Positions 1 to 64,000 of a stretch of 64,000 nt of DNA are shown here, in pieces. A program made the position numbers and the translations under genes. Where the stretch lies: positions 3,951,268 through 4,015,267 of the forward strand of contig NC_067132.1 in assembly GCF_021347895.1 (NCBI RefSeq), read 5' to 3'. The notes under the pieces are model-generated. The model searched no databases. It had not been told where the DNA came from and saw only the letters and a list, made by a program, of their open reading frames with translations. Positions within the stretch are counted from its first letter, which is position 1. The number at the start of each line of letters is the position of its first letter. This stretch comes from Acanthochromis polyacanthus. Lineage: Eukaryota; Chordata; Actinopteri; Pomacentridae.

Positions 1-1259
1 CCTTATAACTGTACAAAAAATTAATTTTGTAATTAATTAAGAAATAGATGTAACTTCCGTAAAACCATAAACCATCAGTTATATATCTAGTTTTTCTATC
101 AATTCAGCAAATGAGATGCAACGAGTTAATAAAAGAGCCATCAAGACGCTGTAGACAGACACTAGAACATTTGGTCCAACTAGTTATGTCTACTTGGTTA
201 CAGTCTTGTTGCTAATGTTAACTGACACGCAGCTGACTTTGAGCAGACAGGAGGTCCTCGGTTTACGACGTCCTCGACTTACGTCATTTTGTTGTTACGT
301 CGTTACTGATTGCGGCTGGTCCTTGATTTAATGTACGGTGTTTCGTCGTTATGTCAGAACTGGTTATGTGGAACTAGCTGGTGAGCGGAGTGGATGAATA
401 TGTCGTCACGTGGCGCTATAAGACGGCTTTCTTTACACATTAGATTGTGTGACAGTCGCTAACTTCATTAGGGCTCCCAAATGTAAGTCAGACTTACAGT
501 TTAAATTTTCTCCGGTATTTTTCCTTTGTATGGACTGTTTGTCATCACTGTAGTTATACAAATACTATAAAATGATCAATATTGTGATGCACGTAATGGC
601 TTGGTTTACATTTTAACCGGCATTCCAACTTAAGGTGAAAATCGACTTAGGTCACACTGTAGGAACAGAACTGTGATGTAAGTGGATGGCTCCTGTACAA
701 ACATTACTGAGCTTTAATGTTATTTTACTCTTAGCAAGAGAATGACTAAGTTTATGTCCTGAGAGATCTAACAAACTTTAATGCATTTGATGTACATGAT
801 CAGTCAAAAGTCTGGACACAACTTCTCATTCAATGGTTTTTATTTAATTCTATTCTACATTTTAGATTAATACTGAAGACATCAAAACTACAAGATAATA
901 CATATGGAATTATGTTTTAAACAAAAAAGTGTTAAGCTTTCATTATTAATCTGCAATGTAGAAAATAACAGAAATAAAATAAAGCATTGAATTGAGAAAG
1001 TGTGTCCAGACTTTTGGCTGGTAGCGTACATATTATCTACTGTAGTGAAGGTCGAAAATCCTGCAAGTTCTTTTACTATTTTTAAGTTTTCTAGCTTATT
1101 AAATGTAGAATCTCCACTACTTTTTGCAGAGAAGTGTTGATCAGGTTTAAGCTGCTACTTCTGGTACACTGGCTCACACTGTTAGAGTTCAGAGATGTCT
1201 TTCAGGAGGTAAAGTGTTTAGTGAGCGTGTCAGAGCAGACAGTTCAGCTGTGTGAGTAC
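1..1259. other. hecw1: intron of hecw1 (partial)
   Basis: AT-rich intron downstream of the WW2 exon. No exon was recognised. It holds one short Tc1-type inverted-repeat element (801-1020) and, at about 250-350, loosely repeated TACGTC/GACGTC words of unknown origin. Confidence 0.7.
801..1020. mobile_element. short non-autonomous Tc1/mariner-type MITE
   Basis: The 220-bp segment is bounded by 20-bp inverted repeats CAGTCAAAAGTCTGGACACA and TGTGTCCAGACTTTTGGCTG (19 of 20 match). Fish Tc1-like elements carry very similar ends (CAGTCAAAAGT..TGGACACACC). The interior is AT-rich with no open frame. A clean TA target duplication is not visible on the left side, so the outermost base is uncertain. 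Confidence 0.75.
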
Positions 1260-54147
<52,888 letters not shown>

Positions 54148-54825
54148 CTGCAGATACAGAGAAGATCGACATGAAAACACAATCAATCCTTGCAGCTCTT
54201 CTATAGCAGCATCTTCTTTTCTTTTCTGTAACATGAAACTTTAAAGAAGAGGGCCACTGCAGACAGAAGACAGTACGCAAGTCAATATTAACGCCACAGA
54301 AACACTCAGAATAAATAATAAATACATGTTTAGGAAAAGCCAAAACATCTAGTCTCATTTCACGACAGTGTTTTTAAAGGTCCATTTTAAGTCGGGCTGA
54401 CGGCGTCCCATGATCAATACTCTGTCTTCATTATCCTGACATTGATTCTTCAGCCAGGAAGAGGAGGAGCGTGGAGGAAGGAAGGAAAGAGAGTAAATAA
54501 ATATTGCTGTGTTGCGTCAGCTTCTCCCAGCAGTGGAAATAATTGTTTGATGTCCCTTATATACAAACACGTCTCATAGAATTATATTAAATTAATTCTA
54601 TAGTCATTTGAAATATTTCAAGCCTTCCCTTGGTTTTACTTTATGGTAACAGCTTACAGCTCATGAGTTCCCCCCAAACTTGATCTCAAAATATTAGAGG
54701 GCCACAGAGATGTCAATCAAGGACCCCTAGGTTCTCCCTCACAGTCCTGAGAAGAATTCTAATCAGTTAATTACCTCAAAACACCTGCAAAGAGCCTTTA
54801 ATTTGTCCGTCTAGTTGAGTGCAGG

Positions 54826-55714
54826 GGGCTGCACAGTGGAGTAGTGGTTAGCACTTTCACCTTGCAGCAAGAAGATCCCTGGTTCAAATCCCGGCCTGGG
54901 CCTGGGATCTTTCTGCATGGAGTTTGCATGTTCTCCCTGTGCATGTGTGGGTTTTCTCCGGGTACTCCGGCTTCCTCCCACAGTCCACAAACATGCTGAG
55001 GTTAATTGCCTACTCTAAATTGTCCGTAGGTGTGAATGTGAGTGTGATTGCTTGTCTGTATATGTGGCCCTGTGACAGACTGACTACGTTTATATGCCAT
55101 TAATATTCGGGTTAAGGCCAATATTCCGGTTTCTGAAACATTTGGAATAACCCGTTTACATGCCTAAACAGACAGAGTTACTCCTGTTTACATGATCAGC
55201 GTAATCAATTGGGATATTCCCATCCAAACCGGGAGGCACAGACAACATCATGACGCAAATTGTGTATTTCCGGTGGGTCATGCCCCAGACGCGGCATACA
55301 AGTAGTTGCCGTATTCAAAAGACCAAGATTCCTTTCGGATGAAACATGCGCAGAACGCAAATTAATGTTTCTTTCTATGGGGATATTCCGATGCGTGTTT
55401 ATATGACGAGATATTCGGGTTAGAAAAGGAGTAACCCAGGGGTCTTATTTGGGTCTTAAAAACCGGAATATGAGCTTATTCGGGTTTTTGCGGGTGTTAA
55501 CATGGCCGTACGCAACCGGGTTATTACTAATATTACGGTTAAGAAAGGGTTATTGACTGCATATAAATGTAGTCAGTGGTGACCTGTCCAGGGTGTCCCC
55601 TGCCTTCACCCGAGTCAGCTGGGATAGACTCCAGCACCCCCCATGACCCCAGTGAGGATAAAGCAGTGTATAGAGAATGGATGGATGGATGGATGGATGG
55701 ATGGATGGATGGAT
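54826..55714 (+). mobile_element. tRNA-derived SINE interrupted by a MITE, with (GGAT)n tail
   Basis: The head CACAGTGGAGTAGTGGTTAGC and GGTTCAAATCCC carry A- and B-box-like words. The body has GGAGTTTGCATGTTCTCCC, GGCTTCCTCCCACAGTCCAC and GAATGTGAGTGTGATTGC. The sequence TGTGACAGACTG stops at 55081 and resumes GGTGACCTGTCCAGGGTG at 55577. A (GGAT)9-type tail lies at 55677-55714. The insertion is described separately. Confidence 0.8.
55082..55574. mobile_element. MITE inserted in the SINE
   Basis: 493 bp with ends GACTACGTTTATATGC and GCATATAAATGTAGTC (15 of 16 inverted match). The interior repeats ATTCGGGTTA, ATTCCGG and GGGTTATT words in both orientations. No open frame. Superfamily not assigned. 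Confidence 0.8.
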
Positions 55715-56025
55715 GGTTGAGTGTACACAAGCATAATCATGGAGAAGACTGCTGACTGCTGACATTCAAAGGTACACGGCTGAAAGGAAAAGGTGCACAA
55801 GCAAAATGGATGAGTGCAAACTAGAGAGGATGATCTGGAAAAGCAGATTCAGGAATGTGAAAGAGATTCACTAACAAGTGAGGCTGGAACCAAAACATTA
55901 AAAGCCACCAAGCACAGATGTGTCCAGGAAATGGGATAGAAGGGTCAAATTCCTATTTTCAAGTCACTCTTGAACACCCAACAACGTCAGAAGCATCTTA
56001 CCTAGGCTAAGCAGAGAAAGACCTG

Positions 56026-57322
56026 GGGCCTCATTTATAAAGCTTGCGTACGCACAAAACAGGGCTAGAAAGTGGCGTACGACACTTTCTACGCAATGGT
56101 TGTGATTTATAAAAACAAACTTGGCGTGAGAATGTGTGCACCGGTGCACCAACCTTGATTCTTGATGCTTCCTTACGCACAAAACAGGGCGTAAATCACA
56201 AACTTTGCGTAGAAAGTGGCGTACGCTGTGGACGTTGTGATTTCTAAAACAAACTTGGCGTGAGAATGTGCGCACCGGTGCACCAACTTTGATGCTTGCT
56301 TAAGCACATTTTGGAGACAGAGGGAACGGCAGTGCCGGAGGATGAAGTGGTGAATTGAAACCAGATTGATCTCAAACCTTTATTGTTATCATATATTAGA
56401 CTTGTAGAGCCGGATAATCATAAATCCTCATTGTTGTAGATGTTCATATAGTGCGTCATTCGGCCGACGACTGTATTTGCAGAACTATGTTCATCTATCA
56501 ACAGGGGCGGATTGAACGTTATTTCATTCGGTCGTTTGACCGAAGGGCCGGTCCACATCTGGGCCGGTGCAGTGATCTTTATTAAATAATTTTGTTTACT
56601 GATCACCCGGAGCCCGTATGGCTCATTTGCAGGGTGGTCTCTGACGCAGTGGCCCGGGTTCGATTCCTGCCCGTGGAACTTTTATGCATGTCTTCTCCCT
56701 ACTCTTCTCCCCATTTCCTGTCACTCTTCACTGCAACTATCACAGTAAAAAGGCAAAAAAAAGTAAAGAATTTTGTTTATTTATCCATATGCAGCCGAAT
56801 GGGATGAGCGTCCAACCATTAATCAGTCCTGTACAGGCACGCAGGCACACATGCTTCACACCACAACCCCCGAGTGAAAATGAATTTGTCTATGTGAACC
56901 GAAAAAATGTACATTCAATCAGTGTACAAATTATTTGTACATCGGACATGATCATAACAAATTTAGTGGCAGGGTGGCCTGGGTCAACACATGATTCATT
57001 CATCCTGACGCACAGCAGTGAACAGACTGCAGGGGGCGCTGTGTAAAATGCCGTGGATCAGCAGCTTATTTATATACAGATACATTCATGAGTTACTTTG
57101 CATTGACCATTCATGGTAAAATGTGGGTGTGTTGTGGGCGGAATGTGAGGTGGATCCACCTGTGCAATCTTCCAGCTGGTGTGTGATTTATCAAGAAATT
57201 GCATGCAGCTGTGCTTACGCAAAGTTTTATAAATCAGGGGCGAAGGGCAGACGCCCATTTCGTATTTTCGGCGTACGCAAACTTTAGTATGGATCCTACG
57301 CAATGTTTTATAAATGAGGCCC
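56026..57322 (+). mobile_element. PIF/Harbinger element with degenerate transposase
   Basis: The ends GGGCCTCATTTATAAA and TTTATAAATGAGGCCC are perfect 16-bp inverted repeats, flanked by CTG at 56023-56025 and 57323-57325, the 3-bp duplication usual for this superfamily. At 56800-57040 a plus-strand frame reads EFVYVNRKNVHSISVQIICT and DMIITNLVAGWPGSTHDSFI, a HARBI1-type DDE transposase piece. Most of the transposase is gone. A 120-bp block near the left end is duplicated (about 56050 and 56170). A tRNA-like stretch (GGGTTCGATTCCTGCCC) sits at about 56655, probably a SINE insertion. Confidence 0.88.
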
Positions 57323-57431
57323 CTGGACTGTTGTGAAGTGGTCCAAAGTCCTTCTTTCACATGAAAGTAAATTTTGTATTTTTGGGGGTAAATCACTTTG
57401 GTCACCAAATTTAATGCAGCCATGGACATGT

Positions 57432-57692
57432 GGGGCGGCATGGCTCAGTGGGTAGAGTGGCCGTCTTGTAACTGGAGGGTTGCCGGTTCGATCCTCGACC
57501 CATCGTGCTCATGTCGAGGTGTCCCTGAGCAAAACACCTAACCCCTAATTGCTCCTGATGGGTCGTGGTTAGCGCCTTGCATGGCAGCTCCCGCCATCAG
57601 TGTGTGAATGTGTGTGTGAATGGGTAAATGTGACATATCATCATGTAAAGCGCTTTGGATAAAAGCGCTATATAAATACAACCATTTACCAT
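57432..57692 (+). mobile_element. tRNA-derived SINE, second copy
   Basis: GGGGCGGCATGGCTCAGTGG, GTAGAGTGGCCGTCTTGTAA and GGTTCGATCC form the tRNA-like head. The tail is AAAGCGCTTTGGATAAAAGC and CTATATAAATACAACC. Same family as 15529-15810 in the opposite orientation. Confidence 0.85.
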
Positions 57693-58060
57693 CTAACAGC
57701 AGCTTCTGGAGCACGGCATATTTGTGTCTGCTGAAGAGCTTTGCAGAGATTCAGAGCTTGTCTTCTAGCAGGACACCACCAAAACCACTCAGAAATGGTT
57801 CATGGACTATGGCATTACAGCGCTGCACTGGCCAGCCAACTCACCAGATCTGAACCCCTGAGAAAATCTGTGGCATAATGTCAAGAGGAGAATCCAACAA
57901 TAAAGAAGAGCTGGAGTCCGCTGTGGGCATCCTCAGCAGAGCCACAGGCTGATGGCCTCCATGCCACACTGCATTTCTGCAGTAATTCCAGCAAAGGGAG
58001 CCCTGACCGAGTACTGACAGAGCATGCACAAAGATATTTTTAAGAGAATGGATATTTTCT
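57693..58060 (+). pseudogene. Tc1/mariner-type transposase C-terminal remnant
   Basis: Broken frames encode TTQKWFMDYGITALHWPANS PDLNP, then a stop, ENLWHNVKRRIQQ and, after an indel, RLMASMPHCISAVIPAKGA. This is the end of a DDE transposase, including the PDLNPIENLW-type motif. It starts immediately after the SINE. Confidence 0.8.
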
Positions 58061-60685
58061 GACTATAAACCCCTGAAACATTGTATTGTTTTGAGACTGA
58101 TTTAAGGGAGTTCATGAACTGTAAGTTGTTATCATCAGAGTAAAACAAGTAAAGGCTTGAAATATCTCAGTTTTTGTATACTGAGTCTAGAATATACAGA
58201 TGTTTTTCAGTTTGAGCAATATCTGATTAAAATTATTGAAACTTTTTCTCCACATTCAGATTCACATTATATGAGATGCTAAACCCAGACAAATGTGAGC
58301 AGGACACGTATAAACAAGGATAGCTTACAGGGTACTGACTGCATTACTAAAGACACAAGTTTGGAGTTTGAAAACTTCTGCATATATGTCTGGATTTGTT
58401 GATGTCACCGCCCCTTTAAAATTAGACAAGCCCTCAGTAGATGGCAGAACCACGCCCATGCACTTGCAGAGATATCTGAACGGACATACACACACACATA
58501 CATACTTACCCAGCCAGCCAGATACTGAAGCGAATGCAGTAACCCCGCTGACGTACACGTCAGGCATGGTTAACGAGACTATAACGACTCTGAAGGGGGA
58601 CTAATTTATCATTCGCTCTATCAAACACCAAAAATGAAACAAACAAGACAATGGGCCTATTTTTCATGTAACTGAAAATCTAATGACAAAAGAAGAAAAC
58701 AGCTGCTTTTTGGTTTGGTGTAATCTCAGGCTCAGTCCAAACAGTGCAGCTGTATGTGTAAAATATAGCAGCTTAATGTTCTATGTTCTGCTTCATTTAT
58801 GCCACAGGTGTAACTGCTTCACAATATTAATTAATGCTTTTTAGCTAGCATTATTTCAGTATACAAAAACAAGCTAACATTTGCTTAATCTGAAGCTCCA
58901 GGCAATCAGTTCATCTGCAAAGTGTCTCATTCTCCTGACCATAACATCGTTCTCACACGTCAGTTCATTAAGGAAATTTATAAACTGAAAATTGTCCCAT
59001 ACAAATTACAAGGTAGTTTCCCCTCGTTATATCACTTGATTTTCACAGATAATGGACATTGTGAAATGAAAAGTTGAAAACAGACAAATCGTCCCATTTT
59101 CTTATTTTGCTTTTGGCATTTGATGGGAAAATGGATTACGCTTCAGCAGTGTGACCCTGTGCACAGTGGTGTACCAACACTGGCCGCTAAACAGCCACAA
59201 CTGAGGTACATATTAGGTCAGTTCTGGTCTGTGATGGTACCAGATGAACAGTCAGGCAATCATCAAGATGGCTTCAATTCATCCTGTGAAGGACATGAAT
59301 GCATCAAAGTGCCGATCCAAACACCAATACATCTGCAAACCCATAGATCTGCTACTGTAAGCTCTACATTTACAGCCTGGAGATTTGTTCCATGTCCACA
59401 CCTTATTATTGTTCTTCAAATGGTTGCACATTCCAGGTAGTCAACCATTAGTACAAAAATGGCCATATAATCGACAAGGACTGCAGTTCATCAGTGCCAA
59501 GTGTCTGTGGAAGTAGCATGAAGAATTAATGAGAATGCTATTACTTCTACTGCTGATAAAGCCATAGTTGATATAAAATAAAACTACAGACAGGTTACCC
59601 TTGATGTTTTGTCTTAGCACCACCAGCAACTAGCCATTCTGATCAGCCTCAGCAACGTGGCATGCTAACACACTAAACGATGGTGAACATGGCACACAGT
59701 CTGCCTCCAAAAAGTCAGCAGGACATTAAAGGTCCCATATTGTGGCCCTTTTTTAGAAAATTTATGAAGATCTCACATGTTCCCAGAACGTGTTTTACTA
59801 CTTTTTAACTCAAAACCCTACACAGATGGTTGGTTGACCATCACTGAGCCCTAGTTTACCTCTGTTCTAAATGGATTGTTTAGCTGCTACTGTCAGGAAA
59901 GAGATTCTGTGCATCTGTGATTGACAGGATGGATGACACAAACACTGACTAGAAGGACTGTGAGACCAGGACTTTCTATCATTTCTAATTTTATCCCTGG
60001 CTGATCATTTGATTTGGAATATGTGTAAATTCTCAGTACCTCACTGATGTTTTAAATCCTCTCTCTGAACATAAAATCTGTAGGTTACTTACTGTCAGTT
60101 CACATGTCCCTTAATGGGCTGAGTTTAGGTTGCACTGAAGCACACTGGATGCGATGAAAAGACAGGAAGCAATCCAGACCTTGTTTACTGGTTTGAATGT
60201 TCCTCAGCATAGAGTTTCCACAGAGCTCTGATGTGTGGGTACTACTCAGAGGTAACATTAGCCACATTAGCCAGGCAATACGCTAACACTAATGATTTTC
60301 CTATTGCTGTGGGGACACTGCCATTGAAAATACAAGTAATCCTATGGGTCCTCAGTTCCTTAGCAGCTGGGAATGCATGAAGACAGACAGGAAATTTATT
60401 GTGCTTTACTCGAGGCTGAGGTATTTTAGAATCATCAGAAGCAGCTCTAGAAATGAAATAACCTCCTAGCACTATAAGGCAGCAGCTTATTCTGAATGGC
60501 CCATCTGGAGTCAGTGAGCAGTGACTGTTTCCTCAGTTTCTGTGTCAAAACTGCCAAATATTCTTATGGACTTGTAGAATGGCCTCATCCTAATATTTTA
60601 ACAATTTTTATTTTACACCTCCAAATGTTTAGGACATGTAAAACACCACATGGAACCCTTGTTAATGGGAGCATCATTTAGTATA
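58061..60685. other. non-coding stretch left of the LINE
   Basis: No hecw1 exon was recognised. At 59725-59900 TTAAAGGTCCCATATTGTGG begins a stretch resembling a common fish MITE. The rest is AT-rich with nothing I can name. Confidence 0.45.
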
Positions 60686-63600
60686 ATCTCACCCAGAGGC
60701 CTAGAGATAGTAAGAGTTGCGACACTCCATAGGTGCCGTTGTATGCTTTCTTCCGGTCTGCTTCCGGGTTGTGGAGGCTTGTTTAGTTCCTAGCACCGCT
60801 TCGACAGTGATAGCCAATCCTCCTACCTCCTACCGGCGACGTCTGACGTTACGGTGAGCGTATTGCGTCATTTCTTGTTTCAGCACTGTGTCGTGTTGTT
60901 AGCATGGCTTCTGCTTCTGCTTCTGCCTCTTCCTCTCCCTCTCTCTCCCTCTCCTGCTCAGTGTGCCACATGTTTAGTTATTCCTCTGCCTCCTTTAGTG
61001 ATAACGATATGTGTAATAAGTGCAGCCTTTTTGTAGTTCTGGAGGCGAGGCTCTCCGAATTGGAATCGCGGCTCCGCACCATGGAAAATAACCCGCTAGC
61101 AGCTAGCCAGGCCCCCTTAGCCGGTGCGGACCGCAATAGCTTAGCTAGTGTAGCCATCTGTTAGCCGTCCCTTAGCAGCGCCCGAACAGCCGGGTGGATG
61201 GGTGACAGTTCGTAGGAAAAACAGTCCTAAACTCAAGCCTGCTGTCCCGGCTCACCACAACCGCTTCATGTTTTCTAATCGTTTTTCCCCGCTCAGCGAC
61301 ACACCCGCTGAGAAACCAACTCTGATCATTGGCAGCTCCATAGTCAGAAACGTGAAGCTAGCGACACCAGCGACCATAGTTAAATGCCTCCCAGGGGCCA
61401 GAGCGGGCGACATAGAAGCAAATTTGAAACTGCTGGCTAAAGATAATCGTAAATATAGTAAGATTGTTATTCACGTCGGCGGTAACGACACCCGGTTACG
61501 CCAATCGGAGGTCACCAAAATTAGCGTGGCATCGGTGTGTACTTTCGCCAAAACCATGTCGGACTCTGTAGTTTTCTCTGGACCCTTGCCTGATCTGACC
61601 AGCGATGACATGTTTAGCCGCATGTCGTCGTTTCGCCGCTGGTTGTCTGTGGTGTCCATCAAACGACGTGGGCTTTATTGATAATTGGAGCTCTTTTTGG
61701 GGAAAACCTGGTCTGATTAGGAGAGACGGCATCCATCCCACTTTGGCTGGTGCAGCTCTCATTTCTAGGAATATGGCTGATTTTATTAGTACTCCTAAAG
61801 CATGACAACCCAGAGTTAAGACCAGGATGCAGAGTTGTAGTCTTACACACCTCTCTGCAGTTTCCTCACAGCTGTCACCCTCCAGTAATTCAGTTAACTT
61901 TATTGAGACTGTGTCTGTCCCCCGACCACCAAAATTCAATAAATTACACAAATCAAAAATATACAAAAGAAATAGTAACCACAAAATTTAATAAAAATTA
62001 ATACCACTATTTCAACAGACACAGAGACAGGAAAATTAAATGTGGTCTGTTAAATATTAGATCTCTCTCGTCTAAATCTCTGCTAGTAAATGAGTTGATA
62101 ACTGATCACCAGATTGATTTGTTCTGTTTGACTGAAACCTGGTTGCAGCAGGAAGAATTTGTTAGCCTAAACGAATCAACTCCCCCTAGTCATATTAACT
62201 GTCATATTCCTCGAATCACAGGCCGAGGAGGAGGAGTAGCAGCAATCTACCATTCTAGTTTAAAAATTGAACCAGAGGCCTAAACCTGATTACAGCTCAT
62301 TTGAAAATCTCACTCTTAGTCTCTCTCATCCAAATTTGAAAGCTCAGAAACCAGTTTTATTTGTTGTTATATATCGTCCCCTGCTCCTTATTCTGAGTTT
62401 TATCTCAATTCTCAGACTTTTTATCTGATTAGTGCTCAGTTCAGACAAAGTTATTATTGTGGGTGACTTTAACATTCATGTTGACGTAGACAGCGACAGC
62501 CTTACAAACAGCTTTTAATTCACTATTAGACTCAATTGGGTTTTCTCACATGTAAATAACCCAACTCATAGGTTTTAATCACACTCTTGACCTTGTCCTG
62601 ACTTATGGCATAGAAATTGAAGAGTTAACAGTAGTTCCCCAGAACCCTCTTCTTTCTGACCATTTTTATGATAATATTTCAATTTAAAGTAAAGGATTGT
62701 TTAGCAGCTGAGAACAAATATCATTACAGTAGGTGTTTGTCTGACAATTCAGTATCTAAATTTAAGGAAATAATACCCTCACTGTTACTTCAGCAACATT
62801 TACTGATAAATCAGAAGGCAATTATTATTATTTTACCCCACAGAAGTGGATTATTATGTTAATATTGCTTCAGCCTCACTGCATACAACTCTTGATAGTG
62901 TTGCACCTGTAAAAAAAGAAGTTATATCTCAGAGAAGACTTGCTCCTTGGTATAATTCCCAGCTGCGGACTTTAAACAGGCATCCCGAAAGCTGAAAGAA
63001 AGTGTATTCCACTAATTCAGAGGAAGTGTATGTGGCTTGGAAAAATAGTCTAGTAATCTATAAAAAAGCTCTTCGTAATGCCAGGACAACTTATTATTCA
63101 TCTTTAATAGATGAGAACAAGAACAACCCTAGGTTTCTCTTTAGCACTGTAGCCAGGCTGACAAAGAGTCAGAGCTCTGTTGAACCTTGTATTCCCTTTA
63201 GCTTTAACCAGTAACGACTTCATGAGCTTCTTTACACATAAAATAGTTATGATTAGAGATCAAATTAATCTGGCCCTTCCTACAAATGTCACAGATGCTT
63301 TTGAATTGGCTGTTAGACCTGATGAATCTTTAGAATTCTTCACTCCTATATGTCTCTCTGAACTAATTTCAACAGTTTCTACATCCAAACCATCAACATG
63401 TCTTTAGATCCTATCCAACTAGACTCTTCAAGGAGATTTTACCTTAATTATTCTCTTCAATGTTAGATCTGATTAATCTCTCTACTAGTAACAGGCTATG
63501 TACCGACAGGCTTTTAAGGTTTGCTGTCATCAAAACCCTTTGCTTAAAAACGCCCACTTTAGATCCAGATGTGTTAGCTAACTATAGACCGAATCCCACC

Positions 63601-64000
63601 TACCATTTCTTCTCTAAAATTCTGGAAAGAACAGTTGCAAATCAATTATGTGAACACTTACAAAGGAAATAATTTGTTTGAAATGTTTCAGTCAGGCTTC
63701 AGAGTGCATCATAGCACAGAAACAGCTCTATTGGAAAGTTACTAATGACCTTTCTCATAGCATCAGATAATGGACTAGTCTCTATACTTGTTTTGTTAGA
63801 TCTTAGTGCAGCGTTTTGACACAATCGACCACAAATTTTATTACAGCGTCTAGAACATTCAGTTGGCATTCAAGGGGACAGCACTGGACTGGTTTAAATC
63901 CTACTTATCAGATAGGTTCCAGTTTGTGCGATGTCAACGAATAACTCTTCTGAGCATACTGAATGGTTAATCAGGAGTTCCTCAAGGTTCTTGTCTTAGG
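60686..64000 (+). mobile_element. L2/CR1-type LINE, 5' end and ORFs, runs off the window
   Basis: A 5' leader (about 60686-60903) is followed by ORF1 and ORF2 pieces, all on the plus strand. ORF2 is broken: 62095-62283 holds the endonuclease start ([10 protein letters not shown] and [14 protein letters not shown]), and later frames show [30 protein letters not shown] and FQSGFR. The final bases reach the reverse transcriptase core (LLDLSAAF-like, WFKSYLSDRFQFV, GVPQGS). Frameshifts and stops are many, so it is inactive. Confidence 0.85.
60904..61805 (+). pseudogene. LINE ORF1 with zinc motif and SGNH esterase, frameshifted
   Basis: The frame opening at 60904 starts with a Ser/Ala-rich run, then CSVCHMF..MCNKCSLFVVL (a CxxC...CxxC zinc motif) and LEARLSELESRL, a short coiled coil. 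After a stop and frame change, 61202-61681 encodes [19 protein letters not shown] (block I), HVGGNDTRL (block III) and, in a third frame ending at 61805, [12 protein letters not shown] (block V with DxxH). The catalytic block I reads GSS rather than GDS. This zinc, coiled-coil and esterase order is known from ORF1 of L2/CR1 LINEs. Confidence 0.8.

Noticed and set aside
58325..58567. Minus-strand ORF with VSGVTAFASVSGWLGK as a candidate upstream hecw1 exon
   Set aside because: It ends at a GTAAGT-like donor but the peptide does not match the GVSGALRATTPSV part of HECW1 and there is no good acceptor.

Overview
The window looks like teleost fish genomic DNA. The only host gene I can recognise is a fish HECW1 orthologue on the minus strand. 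The rest is intron full of typical fish repeats: Tc1/mariner remnants, CR1/L2/Rex1-type LINEs, tRNA-derived SINEs, PIF/Harbinger and other terminal-inverted-repeat DNA elements, long (TG)n tracts and a chromodomain Ty3/Gypsy retrotransposon. I see no bacterial, phage, CRISPR, rRNA or tRNA gene. The species cannot be fixed from the sequence alone.

hecw1 (HECT, C2 and WW domain E3 ubiquitin ligase, NEDL1) runs right to left. Eleven exons were placed by splice sites and reading phase: 54072-54147, 51506-51675, 27904-28046, 27472-27572, 24700-25643, 21541-22117, 9478-9631, 5584-5687, 3543-3649, 2232-2417 and 1260-1394. Joined, they total 2697 nt, 899 codons in one open frame. They cover the C2 domain, a long acidic linker, a Cys/Ser/Tyr-rich repeat, WW1, the helical-box region, WW2 and the segment just after it. 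The N-terminal exons lie beyond the recognised part, probably right of the window. The HECT exons lie left of base 1. One phase 1-1 exon known from mammalian HECW1, just before WW1, could not be found; its absence keeps the frame.

Layout. 1-9.6 kb: five exons, a short Tc1-type MITE, a Tc1 transposase remnant, and a 2.7 kb inverted-repeat element with a second element nested in it. 9.6-21.5 kb: an 11.9 kb intron with SINEs, a Rex1-like LINE, an L2-like LINE fragment and (TG)n/TTAGGG-like modules. 21.5-28 kb: four exons. 28-51.5 kb: a 23.5 kb intron carrying MITEs, nested insertions and an 8.1 kb tandem Gypsy compound (40786-48908). 51.5-54.1 kb: two exons and a minisatellite. 54.1-64 kb: a SINE split by a MITE, a PIF/Harbinger element, another Tc1-like remnant, and an L2-type LINE running off the end.

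The most notable item is the Gypsy compound. It has three LTRs and two internal regions sharing the middle LTR, all inside one 5-bp target duplication (AGTTG). The first copy looks coding-complete (gag; protease-RT-RNaseH-integrase-chromodomain pol). The second copy has a 3.0 kb deletion that fuses pol to the last LTR. An 11-nt sequence just after the LTR is the exact complement of 11 nt inside the LTR, placed 30 nt after a TATA-like box. That matches Tf1/sushi-type self-primed reverse transcription rather than tRNA priming.
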